22,609 nt of DNA from CAZOZP01 sp964584325 (GTDB lineage Bacteria > Bacteroidota > Ignavibacteria > Ignavibacteriales > Melioribacteraceae). The position numbers were made by a program, and so were the translations under genes. Location of the stretch: contig CAZOZP010000055.1 of NCBI GenBank assembly GCA_964584325.1, positions 1 through 22,609 of the forward strand. Reading direction: 5' to 3'. Shown piece after piece: positions 1 to 7,001 of this stretch. Under the pieces are notes generated by a model that was not told the origin of the DNA, did not search any database, and saw only the letters and a program-made list of their open reading frames with translations. The first letter of the stretch is position 1. Every line of letters starts with the position of its first letter.

Positions 1-17
1 AATAACGAATAAAGACT

Positions 18-920
18 ATGAAAACATTATATGTAACTACTGCCCTGCTTTTGGTAATCCTGACATCCTGTTCCGGAAACAAAGATGACTTTATCTCGTC
101 CGGCGTTTTTGAATCTGTAGAAATTCTTGTTTCGGCAGAATCTCAGGGAAAGATTACTGAACTCTATATTGAAGAAGGAAGTCTGCTAAAGAAAGACCAA
201 ATTGCCGGTGTTACCGATACTACACAGCTTCATCTTACAAAAATACAGATTCTTGATAAAATACGGGCTGCACAAAGCAAAAGAATTGATGTAAGGAAGC
301 AGACTGAATCGCTCCGCCGACAGATTGAAACAGCGGAATCGGAGAAGCAAAGATTCGAAAAGCTTGTATCTGCAGATGCCGTGAATGCCAAACAACTTGA
401 TGATATCAACTCCCAGATTAAGATACTCCGCAGCCAGCTTGATGCTCTTGAAACTACTTACACAAGCGCAAATTCAAGTCTCGATGGAGAAGTATCCGCT
501 CTTAAAATTCAGTACAGTCTGACCGAAGATTTATTAAGGAAGTGCATCCTAAGAAGCCCTGCAGAGGGAACAGTGCTTGTTAAATATGCCGAAGAAGGCG
601 AACTTGCTTCCCCCGGCAAACCGGTTTTTAAGCTTGCGGATATGACAAATATGTTTCTAAGGGCGTATATTACTGCAGAACAGCTCACAAAGATTAAGTC
701 CGGCGATAAATTTATAGTAACTGCCGATTTCGGTGATGATGGAGTCCGTGAGTACGAAGGAAGAATAACCCGAATATCGGACAAAGCGGAATTCACTCCT
801 AAAACGATCCAGACAAAAGACGAAAGGGCAAATCTTGTCTATTCGGTAAAAGTGGCTGTAAAGAACGACGGCTATCTAAAAATCGGGATGTACGGTGAAT
901 TAAGAAACGGGAAGAAATGA
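18..920 (+). CDS. HlyD-family periplasmic adaptor lipoprotein (YbhG-like)
   Basis: 300 aa. It is the membrane-fusion subunit expected to link the inner-membrane ABC transporter encoded directly downstream to an outer-membrane channel. The N-terminus is a lipoprotein signal with lipobox LTSC (Cys18), so it is probably lipid-anchored. Residues about 32-55 form the first half of a biotinyl-lipoyl-like domain (GKITELYIEEGSLLKK). Residues about 75-165 are a long Lys/Glu/Gln-rich coiled-coil hairpin. The second lipoyl half (SPAEGTVLVKYAEEGELASPGKPVFKL, shown here only in part) is at about 178-205, followed by a beta-barrel domain. Its stop overlaps the next start as ATGA, which indicates translational coupling. 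Only 17 bases lie upstream in the window, so any promoter or earlier operon gene is not visible. The HlyD call is firm; the YbhG assignment rests on gene order. Confidence 0.88.
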   Translation: MKTLYVTTALLLVILTSCSGNKDDFISSGVFESVEILVSAESQGKITELYIEEGSLLKKDQIAGVTDTTQLHLTKIQILDKIRAAQSKRIDVRKQTESLRRQIETAESEKQRFEKLVSADAVNAKQLDDINSQIKILRSQLDALETTYTSANSSLDGEVSALKIQYSLTEDLLRKCILRSPAEGTVLVKYAEEGELASPGKPVFKLADMTNMFLRAYITAEQLTKIKSGDKFIVTADFGDDGVREYEGRITRISDKAEFTPKTIQTKDERANLVYSVKVAVKNDGYLKIGMYGELRNGKK

Positions 921-1834
921 AAGCTGTAATTGCTGAAAATCTAAATAAATCCTATAAGAAAGTTAAGGCTTTGGAAAACATTTCCCTTGAAGTGCGCAGA
1001 GGCGAAATTTTCGGAATTATCGGTCCCGACGGATCGGGGAAATCCACCCTTTTCAGAATACTTACCACACTTCTTCTGCCGGATTCAGGCAAGGCGCTGG
1101 TTGACGGATTCGATACTGTGAAGGATTATGCCTCTATCAGAAACAGAATAGGATATATGCCGGGCAGATTTTCCCTTTACCAGGATTTAACGGTTGAAGA
1201 AAATCTGAACTTTTTTGCCTCTGTTTTTGAAACGACGATTGAGGAAAATTATCATTTAATAAAAGATATTTACAGTCTGCTTGAACCATTTAAGACCAGA
1301 CGCGCAGGAGCATTGTCAGGAGGTATGAAACAAAAGCTTGCCCTCAGTTGCGCTTTAATTCACAAACCATCGGTTCTTTTTCTTGATGAACCAACAACCG
1401 GCGTGGATCCTGTTTCCAGAAAAGAGTTTTGGGAAATGCTGAAGAATCTGAAAAACAAGGGAATAACAATTCTTGTTTCCACACCCTATATGGATGAAGC
1501 GGCATTATGCGATCATATAGCTCTGATGCAGGACGGAAAGTTTCTTGAGATAAACACTCCCGGGGAAATAGTAAAAAACTTCGGAGAAGAACTTTACTCC
1601 GTAAAATCCGGAAATATGTTCAGATTGCTAAACGATCTGCGGGAATATGAAAACTGCGGCTCATGCTTCCCTTTTGGAGATTCACACCATTTTTATTCAA
1701 ATTCCGCTGGTTTTTCTCCGGACACACTCGGTAAATACTTAAAACAAAAAGGACACACTGATTTCACTATAAACAGAATTGAGCCTGGAATTGAAGATTG
1801 TTTTCTGAAACTTCAGGCAAAAGGAAAAACATGA
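917..1834 (+). CDS. ABC transporter ATP-binding protein, equivalent to the first half of YbhF
   Basis: 305 aa. It is a nucleotide-binding subunit of a drug/ion-export-type ABC transporter. Walker A is GPDGSGKST (36-44, Lys42), the signature is LSGGMKQ (133-139) and Walker B ends LFLDEP (Asp157, Glu158). The H-loop is abnormal: the usual STHYMDEA reads STPYMDEA, with Pro190 in place of the histidine. From memory, E. coli YbhF is a fused two-domain ATPase whose first domain also lacks this histidine (STSYLDEA), so I read this gene as the first half of a split YbhF. The C-terminal 80 residues are a typical extension after the ATPase core. The gene overlaps its neighbours on both sides by 4 bases (ATGA), consistent with coupled synthesis of a heterodimer. 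Confidence 0.9.
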   Translation: MKAVIAENLNKSYKKVKALENISLEVRRGEIFGIIGPDGSGKSTLFRILTTLLLPDSGKALVDGFDTVKDYASIRNRIGYMPGRFSLYQDLTVEENLNFFASVFETTIEENYHLIKDIYSLLEPFKTRRAGALSGGMKQKLALSCALIHKPSVLFLDEPTTGVDPVSRKEFWEMLKNLKNKGITILVSTPYMDEAALCDHIALMQDGKFLEINTPGEIVKNFGEELYSVKSGNMFRLLNDLREYENCGSCFPFGDSHHFYSNSAGFSPDTLGKYLKQKGHTDFTINRIEPGIEDCFLKLQAKGKT

Positions 1835-2568
1835 GTGTAATAATAGCCGAAAATCTCACGAAAAAATTCGGTCAGTTTACTGCCGTAGATAATATCAGCT
1901 TTGAAGTGAAGCGGGGTGAAATATTCGGCTTCCTCGGAGCAAACGGAGCAGGAAAAACAACTGCAATGCGAATGCTTTGCGGTTTAAGCATCCCTACATC
2001 AGGCAAAGGATCCGTTGCGGGATTCGACATAACTTCAGAACCTGAAAAAGTTAAAGCTTCAATAGGATATATGTCTCAGAAATTTTCCCTCTACGAAGAT
2101 CTCAAAGTATGGGAAAACATCCGGCTTTTCGGAGGAATTTATGGAGTTCGGGAAAAAGACATTACCCGAAAAACCGAAATACTTCTTGAGCAAATAGGAT
2201 TCAAAAAAGAAAAAGATACTCTTGTTCGGAGTCTCCCTTTAGGCTGGAAGCAGAAGCTTGCTTTCTCTGTATCAATTTTTCATAATCCTGGAATTGTTTT
2301 TCTAGACGAACCCACAGGAGGTGTGGACCCTGCAGCAAGACGGCAATTCTGGGAACAGATTTACAGAGCCGCCGATTCCGGCATTACTATTTTCGTAACA
2401 ACACACTATATGGATGAAGCCGAATACTGCAACCGTGTAAGCATAATGGTTGACGGCCGCATAGAAGCAATGGATAGTCCGGCTGAACTGAAGAGAAACT
2501 TCGGCGGCAAATCTATGGATGAAGTATTTTACAAGCTTGCCCGAAAAGCTCAGAGGGGGGCGGATTAA
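1831..2568 (+). CDS. ABC transporter ATP-binding protein, equivalent to the second half of YbhF
   Basis: 245 aa from the ATG at 1831. That start is chosen because it has AAGGA at 1821-1825 and makes a 4-base ATGA overlap with the upstream stop; an in-frame ATG at 1798 would add 11 residues lying inside the previous gene. Walker A is GANGAGKTT (36-44, Lys42), Walker B carries Asp159-Glu160, and the H-loop histidine is present (THYMDEA, His192). The signature motif is not LSGGxxQ but LPLGWKQ (135-141). The second domain of E. coli YbhF, as I recall it, has LPLGFKQ in this place, which supports orthology. Together with the preceding gene it would form a heterodimeric ATPase with asymmetric sites. 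It overlaps the following permease by one base (TAATG). Confidence 0.9.
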   Translation: MSVIIAENLTKKFGQFTAVDNISFEVKRGEIFGFLGANGAGKTTAMRMLCGLSIPTSGKGSVAGFDITSEPEKVKASIGYMSQKFSLYEDLKVWENIRLFGGIYGVREKDITRKTEILLEQIGFKKEKDTLVRSLPLGWKQKLAFSVSIFHNPGIVFLDEPTGGVDPAARRQFWEQIYRAADSGITIFVTTHYMDEAEYCNRVSIMVDGRIEAMDSPAELKRNFGGKSMDEVFYKLARKAQRGAD

Positions 2569-3674
2569 TGAAACAGTTTGCTTCATTCTTAAAAAAAGAG
2601 TTCTACCATATTTCAAGAGACAAGTGGACAATGATAATCCTTTTGTTCCTTCCGGTTATGATGCTAGTTCTTTTTGGTTATGCAATAACAACAGAAGTAA
2701 GAGGAACAAATATAGCAGTCTATAATCCCTCCGGCGGAATAGAAGCGGAAAAGATACTTCACAGACTTAATGCAAGCAAGTATTTCAAAATAAGAAAAGC
2801 AATTGACTCTGAAAACCGGGCTGATGAAGTTTTCCGCCGCGGTGAAGCCGGTCTGGTGATAGCCTTCAGCGAGGGATTCTCGAAAAATCTTTTTACACCG
2901 GGTGATGCAGGAATTATGCTCATTGCCGATGCCACAGATCCGAATACCGCAACAACAGTGGTTAACTATGCAAGCGCAATAATTTCAGACCAACTGAAAG
3001 AAATGAACAAAAGCGGCGGTGATATACCCGGAATAAGTGTATCAGTTAAACTTCTTTATAATCCCGAGATGAAAAGTTCGTTTAATTTCGTGCCGGGAGT
3101 AATGGGAATGATCCTCATACTGATATGTGCAATGATGACTTCTATTTCAATAGCGCGCGAAAAGGAAAAAGGAACAATGGAAATTCTTCTGGTTTCTCCT
3201 ATGAAGCCGATTTACATAATAATAGCAAAAGCTCTTCCCTATTTCGCACTCTCAATCGTAAATCTAATTACCATACTTCTTTTTTCTGTATTTGTAATGG
3301 GAGTACCAATTGCAGGAAGCCTGTTCTGGCTTATAGTTGTTTCGCTTGTATTCATTTTTCTTTCGCTTTCAATCGGACTGCTGATTTCTTCGGTCGTTAA
3401 TTCACAGCTTGTTGCGCTTCTAATTTCCGGTTTAGTGCTGATGATGCCGGTAATTCTTCTTTCCGGAATGATGTTCCCCGTCGAAAGCATGCCCTGGGCA
3501 CTGCAGAGAATTTCCGAAATAATTCCCGCAAGGTGGTACATATCAGCAGTAAGAAAACTTATGATTAAAGGATTAGGTTTTTCATCAATAATAAAAGAAA
3601 TGATAATTCTGGGATCTATGACAATCTTTTTGCTCGCATTGAGTCTAAAGAAATTCAAAATAAGGCTGGAATAA
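2568..3674 (+). CDS. ABC-2 type membrane permease (YbhS-like)
   Basis: 368 aa inner-membrane subunit of the exporter. One hydrophobic segment near residues 20-40 is followed by a large extracytoplasmic domain (about 45-170). A cluster of about five membrane spans occupies roughly 175-365. The cytoplasmic loop EKEKGTMEILLVSP is the conserved ABC-2 coupling segment, and the motif near the end (MMFPVESMPWALQ, RWYISAVR) is typical of YhhJ/YbhS/YbhR permeases. It starts at the TAATG overlap with the ATPase gene and is followed after one base by a second permease, so the two probably heterodimerise. The transported compound cannot be read from the sequence. Confidence 0.88.
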   Translation: MKQFASFLKKEFYHISRDKWTMIILLFLPVMMLVLFGYAITTEVRGTNIAVYNPSGGIEAEKILHRLNASKYFKIRKAIDSENRADEVFRRGEAGLVIAFSEGFSKNLFTPGDAGIMLIADATDPNTATTVVNYASAIISDQLKEMNKSGGDIPGISVSVKLLYNPEMKSSFNFVPGVMGMILILICAMMTSISIAREKEKGTMEILLVSPMKPIYIIIAKALPYFALSIVNLITILLFSVFVMGVPIAGSLFWLIVVSLVFIFLSLSIGLLISSVVNSQLVALLISGLVLMMPVILLSGMMFPVESMPWALQRISEIIPARWYISAVRKLMIKGLGFSSIIKEMIILGSMTIFLLALSLKKFKIRLE

Positions 3675-3675
3675 A

Positions 3676-4788
3676 ATGATAAAATTTTTAATAGAAAAAG
3701 AGTTTAAGCAATTACTTAGAAATAAGTTTTTGCCCAGGCTTATAATTGTTTTCCCTATTATGACACTTCTTATTCTGCCCTTGGCAGCTAATTACGAAGT
3801 AAAAAACATTAATCTGGGAATAATAGACAACAGTCGCACTCCCGATTCCGAAAAGCTTGTAAGAAAAATTATATCTTCCGGTTATTTCAGACTCTCAGAT
3901 TACTCAGAAAATTTCAACGATGCACTTAAGCAAGTTGAAATGGACGAAACTGATATCGTCTTAGAAATTCCTCCAATGTTCGAAGAAGATATCCGAAACG
4001 GACGAAGTGCTAAATTAATGATTACAGCCAATGCCGTAAGTGCAACAAAAGCCGGATTAGGCACAGTATATTTATCGGGAATAATAAATGATTTCAGCAA
4101 CAGTTTAAATTTACCTGCACAAATAATAACACCCCGGCTTTCGGTTAACAGCATAAAAACCACACCCGGCTTTAAGTATAATCCTACAATGGAATACCCT
4201 GTCTATATGGTTCCTGCACTTCTGGTTATGCTGCTTACACAGTTATGCGGATTTCTTCCTGCTCTGAACATCGTACAGGAAAAAGAATCGGGCACAATAG
4301 AACAAATGAATGTTACACCCGTAAAGAAATTCACATTCATCCTGGCAAAGCTCATACCTCATTGGGTAATCGGATTTATAGTGCTTACCTCAGGCTTCGG
4401 AGTAGCTTATTTAGCTTACGGAATGGTTCCACGCGGCAGTCTGTTTACAATATATCTGTTTGCCTCAATCTTTGTTTTAGGAATTTCCGGATTCGGATTA
4501 GTAATATCCAATTATGCCAAAACAATACAGCAGGCAATGTTTATGATGTTTTTCTTTGTCCTAAGCTTCATTTTCCTAAGCGGATTATATACCCCGGTAA
4601 CAAGCATGCCCGACTGGGCTCAGATGATAAGTAATTTTAGTCCGCTAAAGTACTTCATTCAGGTAATGCGCCGTGTTTATTTAACCGGAAGCACCTTCAA
4701 CGAAATGCTTTTACAATTTTACGCCCTCACCGCATTTGCATTAGTATTCAACATTTGGGCAGTTTTTAGTTATAGAAAGACAAGTTAG
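3676..4788 (+). CDS. ABC-2 type membrane permease (YbhR-like)
   Basis: 370 aa, paralogous to the preceding gene. The topology is the same: an N-terminal span near residues 20-40, an extracytoplasmic domain to about 175, then about five spans. The coupling segment is QEKESGTIEQMNVTPVKK and the late motif is GLYTPVTSMPDWAQ followed by PLKYFIQVMR. It is the last gene of the five-gene operon. No clear intrinsic terminator follows the stop; the next structured element starts about 140 bases later. In E. coli the related YbhFSR system has been linked to cation and antibiotic efflux, but the substrate here is unknown. Confidence 0.88.
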   Translation: MIKFLIEKEFKQLLRNKFLPRLIIVFPIMTLLILPLAANYEVKNINLGIIDNSRTPDSEKLVRKIISSGYFRLSDYSENFNDALKQVEMDETDIVLEIPPMFEEDIRNGRSAKLMITANAVSATKAGLGTVYLSGIINDFSNSLNLPAQIITPRLSVNSIKTTPGFKYNPTMEYPVYMVPALLVMLLTQLCGFLPALNIVQEKESGTIEQMNVTPVKKFTFILAKLIPHWVIGFIVLTSGFGVAYLAYGMVPRGSLFTIYLFASIFVLGISGFGLVISNYAKTIQQAMFMMFFFVLSFIFLSGLYTPVTSMPDWAQMISNFSPLKYFIQVMRRVYLTGSTFNEMLLQFYALTAFALVFNIWAVFSYRKTS

Positions 4789-4925
4789 GAATGGTTATAT
4801 TATCAGCGAACGTTCAGCCCGGATAGAATCTTATATTTAATTTCTTAGCATAATTCTCCGTCTATTCTTCGTCTTTCATTTTGTATATCCTTATATTTAA
4901 CCGAGTGACAGAAAAATATTGATAT

Positions 4926-5093
4926 TTAACCCAAATTATTCGTTAGAAAATCTTTATCACTGAATACCATTGCAAAGAAAGAATAATTTGGGTAACCCCG
5001 CCTTACAAAATCTTATCCCGCATTTTGCGGGATTTAGATTTTGTTAGGCGATTTGTCATTACTTTCTTCCTCAATGACAAATTTGGGTTTAAC
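4926..5093. repeat. Palindromic intergenic element with three hairpins
   Basis: Seen in the sequence: (a) ACCCAAATTATTC at 4929-4941 is the inverse of GAATAATTTGGGT at 4981-4993. (b) A long hairpin spans 4999-5050, with outer arms 4999-5013 and 5036-5050 (14 of 15 pairs) and inner arms TCCCGC (5016-5021) and GCGGGA (5027-5032) around a 5-base loop. (c) A perfect 10-base pair ATTTGTCATT (5051-5060) and AATGACAAAT (5073-5082) follows with no gap. (d) The outer ends, TTAACCCAAATT (4926-4937) and AAATTTGGGTTTAA (5079-5092), are near-inverse copies. There is no reading frame across it. This architecture resembles a small non-autonomous mobile or repeat element (MITE or REP-like) in the gap between the efflux operon and a lipoprotein gene. 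The rest of the 4789-5256 gap holds an 11-base direct repeat (4830-4840 and 4890-4900) and a palindrome at 5102-5113, and nothing else I can support. Confidence 0.6.
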
Positions 5094-5198
5094 TGAATTT
5101 ACGCAATATTGCGAAGAGAAAAAGTTAGCGGCAAATACTTATGCTACATAGCAACTATATAAAATATTGATAAAGCATAGATCTTTCGATTAAAACTC

Positions 5199-5229
5199 TT
5201 GTATATAACTAAGTATTTTATTAGTTTTT
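5199..5229 (+). promoter_or_regulatory. Weak candidate promoter for the lipoprotein gene
   Basis: TTG at 5199-5201 and TAGTTTTT at 5222-5229 are 20 bases apart, close to the Bacteroidota arrangement TTG-N~20-TAnnTTTG, with one mismatch (T for the last G). The site is about 28 bases before the start codon. The region is very AT-rich, so a chance match is possible. Confidence 0.25.
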
Positions 5230-5256
5230 ATTGTCTTATTAATATAAGGGGTCTCA

Positions 5257-6132
5257 ATGAAAAAGTTATTTCTGATTTTATTTTTAGCTTCAATTTTAAT
5301 TTCCTGCTCAAAAGATAATTCTCCAACCGAACCTGAAGAAAATATTGTTCAGGACAAATTTGATAAGGCTTTGAAAGGCTTCTGGTACAAACCGGATCAC
5401 CAAACTTTTTCTCTGCCGCCATTTTTTTTGGTAACAGCGTTCTTTATTGATGATGCCGGCAAAAAGCATCCAGCCGGTTTAAATGCCCAGACAGGGACGC
5501 TGGATACAATTAAAAACACGAGTATCTATGATGCTAAAATTACTACTTCAGGCGACAGCCTTTATACAAAAGGAATAAATTACTCAGATAAGTCCAGATA
5601 TAAAATAGGCCAGGATACACTTTATATTATTAATAATAACAGAACTACCATTTTCATAAAAGGCTCCAACAAAACAAAAATTGCAGAACCAGGTAGTTAT
5701 CATTTTAGTTGTGTATTGGAATCTGAAGATTCAACTATCAGTATATTTGAAAATGCAAAGGTATGGGAGTTTTATCCGCTTTATGCTGAAAAGAAGAATA
5801 ACGTCTTAAATATTCGTGCCACATCCGGTGAACCTTTTTGCCATGATAGTTTTATTTTAGAGTTAAGTGATTTTTCAGGAACCGGAAAATATTTGATTGA
5901 TTCAGGTGCTGTTATTGAAAGTTTTCAACTGGATTATTTTACAAGCTATTTTGTAACAGCTAACTACCCGATTCAAATTCATATAACAAATTACGATGAA
6001 ACTGCCAAAACGGTTTCAGGAAATTTGTCAGGTTTTTTTATTGAGTATTATGTTGATGAAAATTTACAATTAAAACAGAGAATTACAAAAATCTTAGCCG
6101 GCAGTTTTGTTTTACCTCTTTTTATTAAATAA
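5257..6132 (+). CDS. Hypothetical lipoprotein
   Basis: 291 aa and not recognised. The N-terminus is a lipoprotein signal peptide ending ILISC (Cys17), followed by a flexible acidic linker (KDNSPTEPEEN), typical of surface or periplasmic lipoproteins in Bacteroidota-like bacteria. The remainder is rich in beta-forming and aromatic residues with no catalytic motif I can name; two cysteines lie near the middle. The start has a strong ribosome binding site, AAGGGG at 5246-5251. It stands alone: the preceding gene ends 468 bases upstream and a terminator follows the stop. Base composition is AT-richer than the flanking operons. A binding or structural role is possible, but no function can be assigned. 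Confidence 0.75.
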   Translation: MKKLFLILFLASILISCSKDNSPTEPEENIVQDKFDKALKGFWYKPDHQTFSLPPFFLVTAFFIDDAGKKHPAGLNAQTGTLDTIKNTSIYDAKITTSGDSLYTKGINYSDKSRYKIGQDTLYIINNNRTTIFIKGSNKTKIAEPGSYHFSCVLESEDSTISIFENAKVWEFYPLYAEKKNNVLNIRATSGEPFCHDSFILELSDFSGTGKYLIDSGAVIESFQLDYFTSYFVTANYPIQIHITNYDETAKTVSGNLSGFFIEYYVDENLQLKQRITKILAGSFVLPLFIK

Positions 6133-6138
6133 TTATTC

Positions 6139-6173
6139 AAAAAGCCACCGATATTTATTTATGGGTGGCTTTT
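6139..6173 (+). terminator. Intrinsic terminator after the lipoprotein gene
   Basis: The stem AAAAGCCACC (6140-6149) pairs with GGTGGCTTTT (6164-6173) around a 14-base AT-rich loop, 8 bases after the stop codon. The flanking A and T runs would let it work in both directions. Confidence 0.8.
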
Positions 6174-6250
6174 CAGTTCATATTCTTTTAGTTTAACGCT
6201 TTAGTTCTACTTGAGAAACATGGAAATTACCGCTCTTAAAGTATCAAACA

Positions 6251-6697
6251 ATGAAAATAGAAAAAATTACAGAGAATAAGAAACAGTTCCTTGACTTATT
6301 ATTACTGGCGGATGAGCAGGAAGATATGATTGACAAGTATTTGCCGAACGGTGACTTGTTTGCCCTATTTGACGATGATTTGAAAAGTGTATGCGTTGTT
6401 GTGCCGGTAAATAATGAAATCTGTGAATTGAAGAACATAGCTACCTGCGAAAAATATCAATGCAAAGGATACGGCAGAGCATTGATAAATTTCATTTTGG
6501 ATTTTTACAAAAACGATTACAAAACAATGCTCGTCGGTACAGGCGAAACTCCTGCAATTTTATCGTTTTATGAAAATTGCGGATTTGTAAAGTCACATCG
6601 GGTAAAGAATTTTTTTACAGATAATTATGACCACCCTATTTTCGAGGGCGACATACAACTTGTTGATATGATTTATCTTAAAAAGGATTTATTATGA
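6251..6697 (+). CDS. GNAT-family N-acetyltransferase
   Basis: 148 aa, the normal size for a single-domain Gcn5-related acetyltransferase, which moves an acetyl group from acetyl-CoA to an amine. The acetyl-CoA pyrophosphate-binding motif is visible as KYQCKGYGRAL (Q-x-x-G-x-G, about residues 75-85), preceded by the strand CELKNIATCEKY. The later ILSFYENCGFVKSHR is the usual alpha4/beta7 region. The substrate cannot be told. No good ribosome binding site precedes the ATG at 6251, so the start is less certain than the frame. Its TGA overlaps an ATG (6694) that opens only a 12-codon frame, possibly the remnant of a lost downstream gene. Confidence 0.82.
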   Translation: MKIEKITENKKQFLDLLLLADEQEDMIDKYLPNGDLFALFDDDLKSVCVVVPVNNEICELKNIATCEKYQCKGYGRALINFILDFYKNDYKTMLVGTGETPAILSFYENCGFVKSHRVKNFFTDNYDHPIFEGDIQLVDMIYLKKDLL

Positions 6698-7001
6698 GAG
6701 CCAACAAACATAATCTTAAATCCAATAAGTAAATATAAGATCGCAAACCCGAATAACTTAAGAAAGACTACTGAGGAAGACCTTTCAAAAACACTTATTG
6801 TAAAATGTGATTTCCGCACTTAGTGCAGCATTACAATAAATCCTGAACTAACCTGAATTCCTAAATCATTTATTGCGTATAACCTTATTATTTTGTAATT
6901 ATGCTATTAAATAATAATTATTTAGACTGTTCTCTCCTGCTGCAGGGGATAAAGTGTGAACCGAAATAGTTATACCAAAAAAATCAGTTGAAGGATATAA
7001 T
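6698..7001. other. Intergenic region with two inverted repeats
   Basis: This 304-base gap has no credible gene. It holds TTATTGTAA (6795-6803) and its exact inverse TTACAATAA (6831-6839) enclosing the small palindrome GCACTTAGTGC (6816-6826), which together could form a branched hairpin without a T-run. It also holds a 17-base AT palindrome at 6908-6924 (arms TAAATAAT and ATTATTTA), about 78 bases before the kinase start and therefore a possible operator. The kinase ribosome binding site AAGGA is at 6991-6995. Confidence 0.4.

Noticed and set aside
1798..1830. Upstream ATG for the second ATPase gene
   Set aside because: The extra residues lie inside the previous gene and are not part of the ATPase fold; ATG 1831 has AAGGA and the ATGA overlap.
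4926..5093. CRISPR array or simple terminator
   Set aside because: There are no regularly spaced direct repeats or spacers, and the main hairpin lacks a T-run.
6694..6732. 12-codon ORF overlapping the GNAT stop
   Set aside because: Too short and without conserved features; noted only as a possible remnant.
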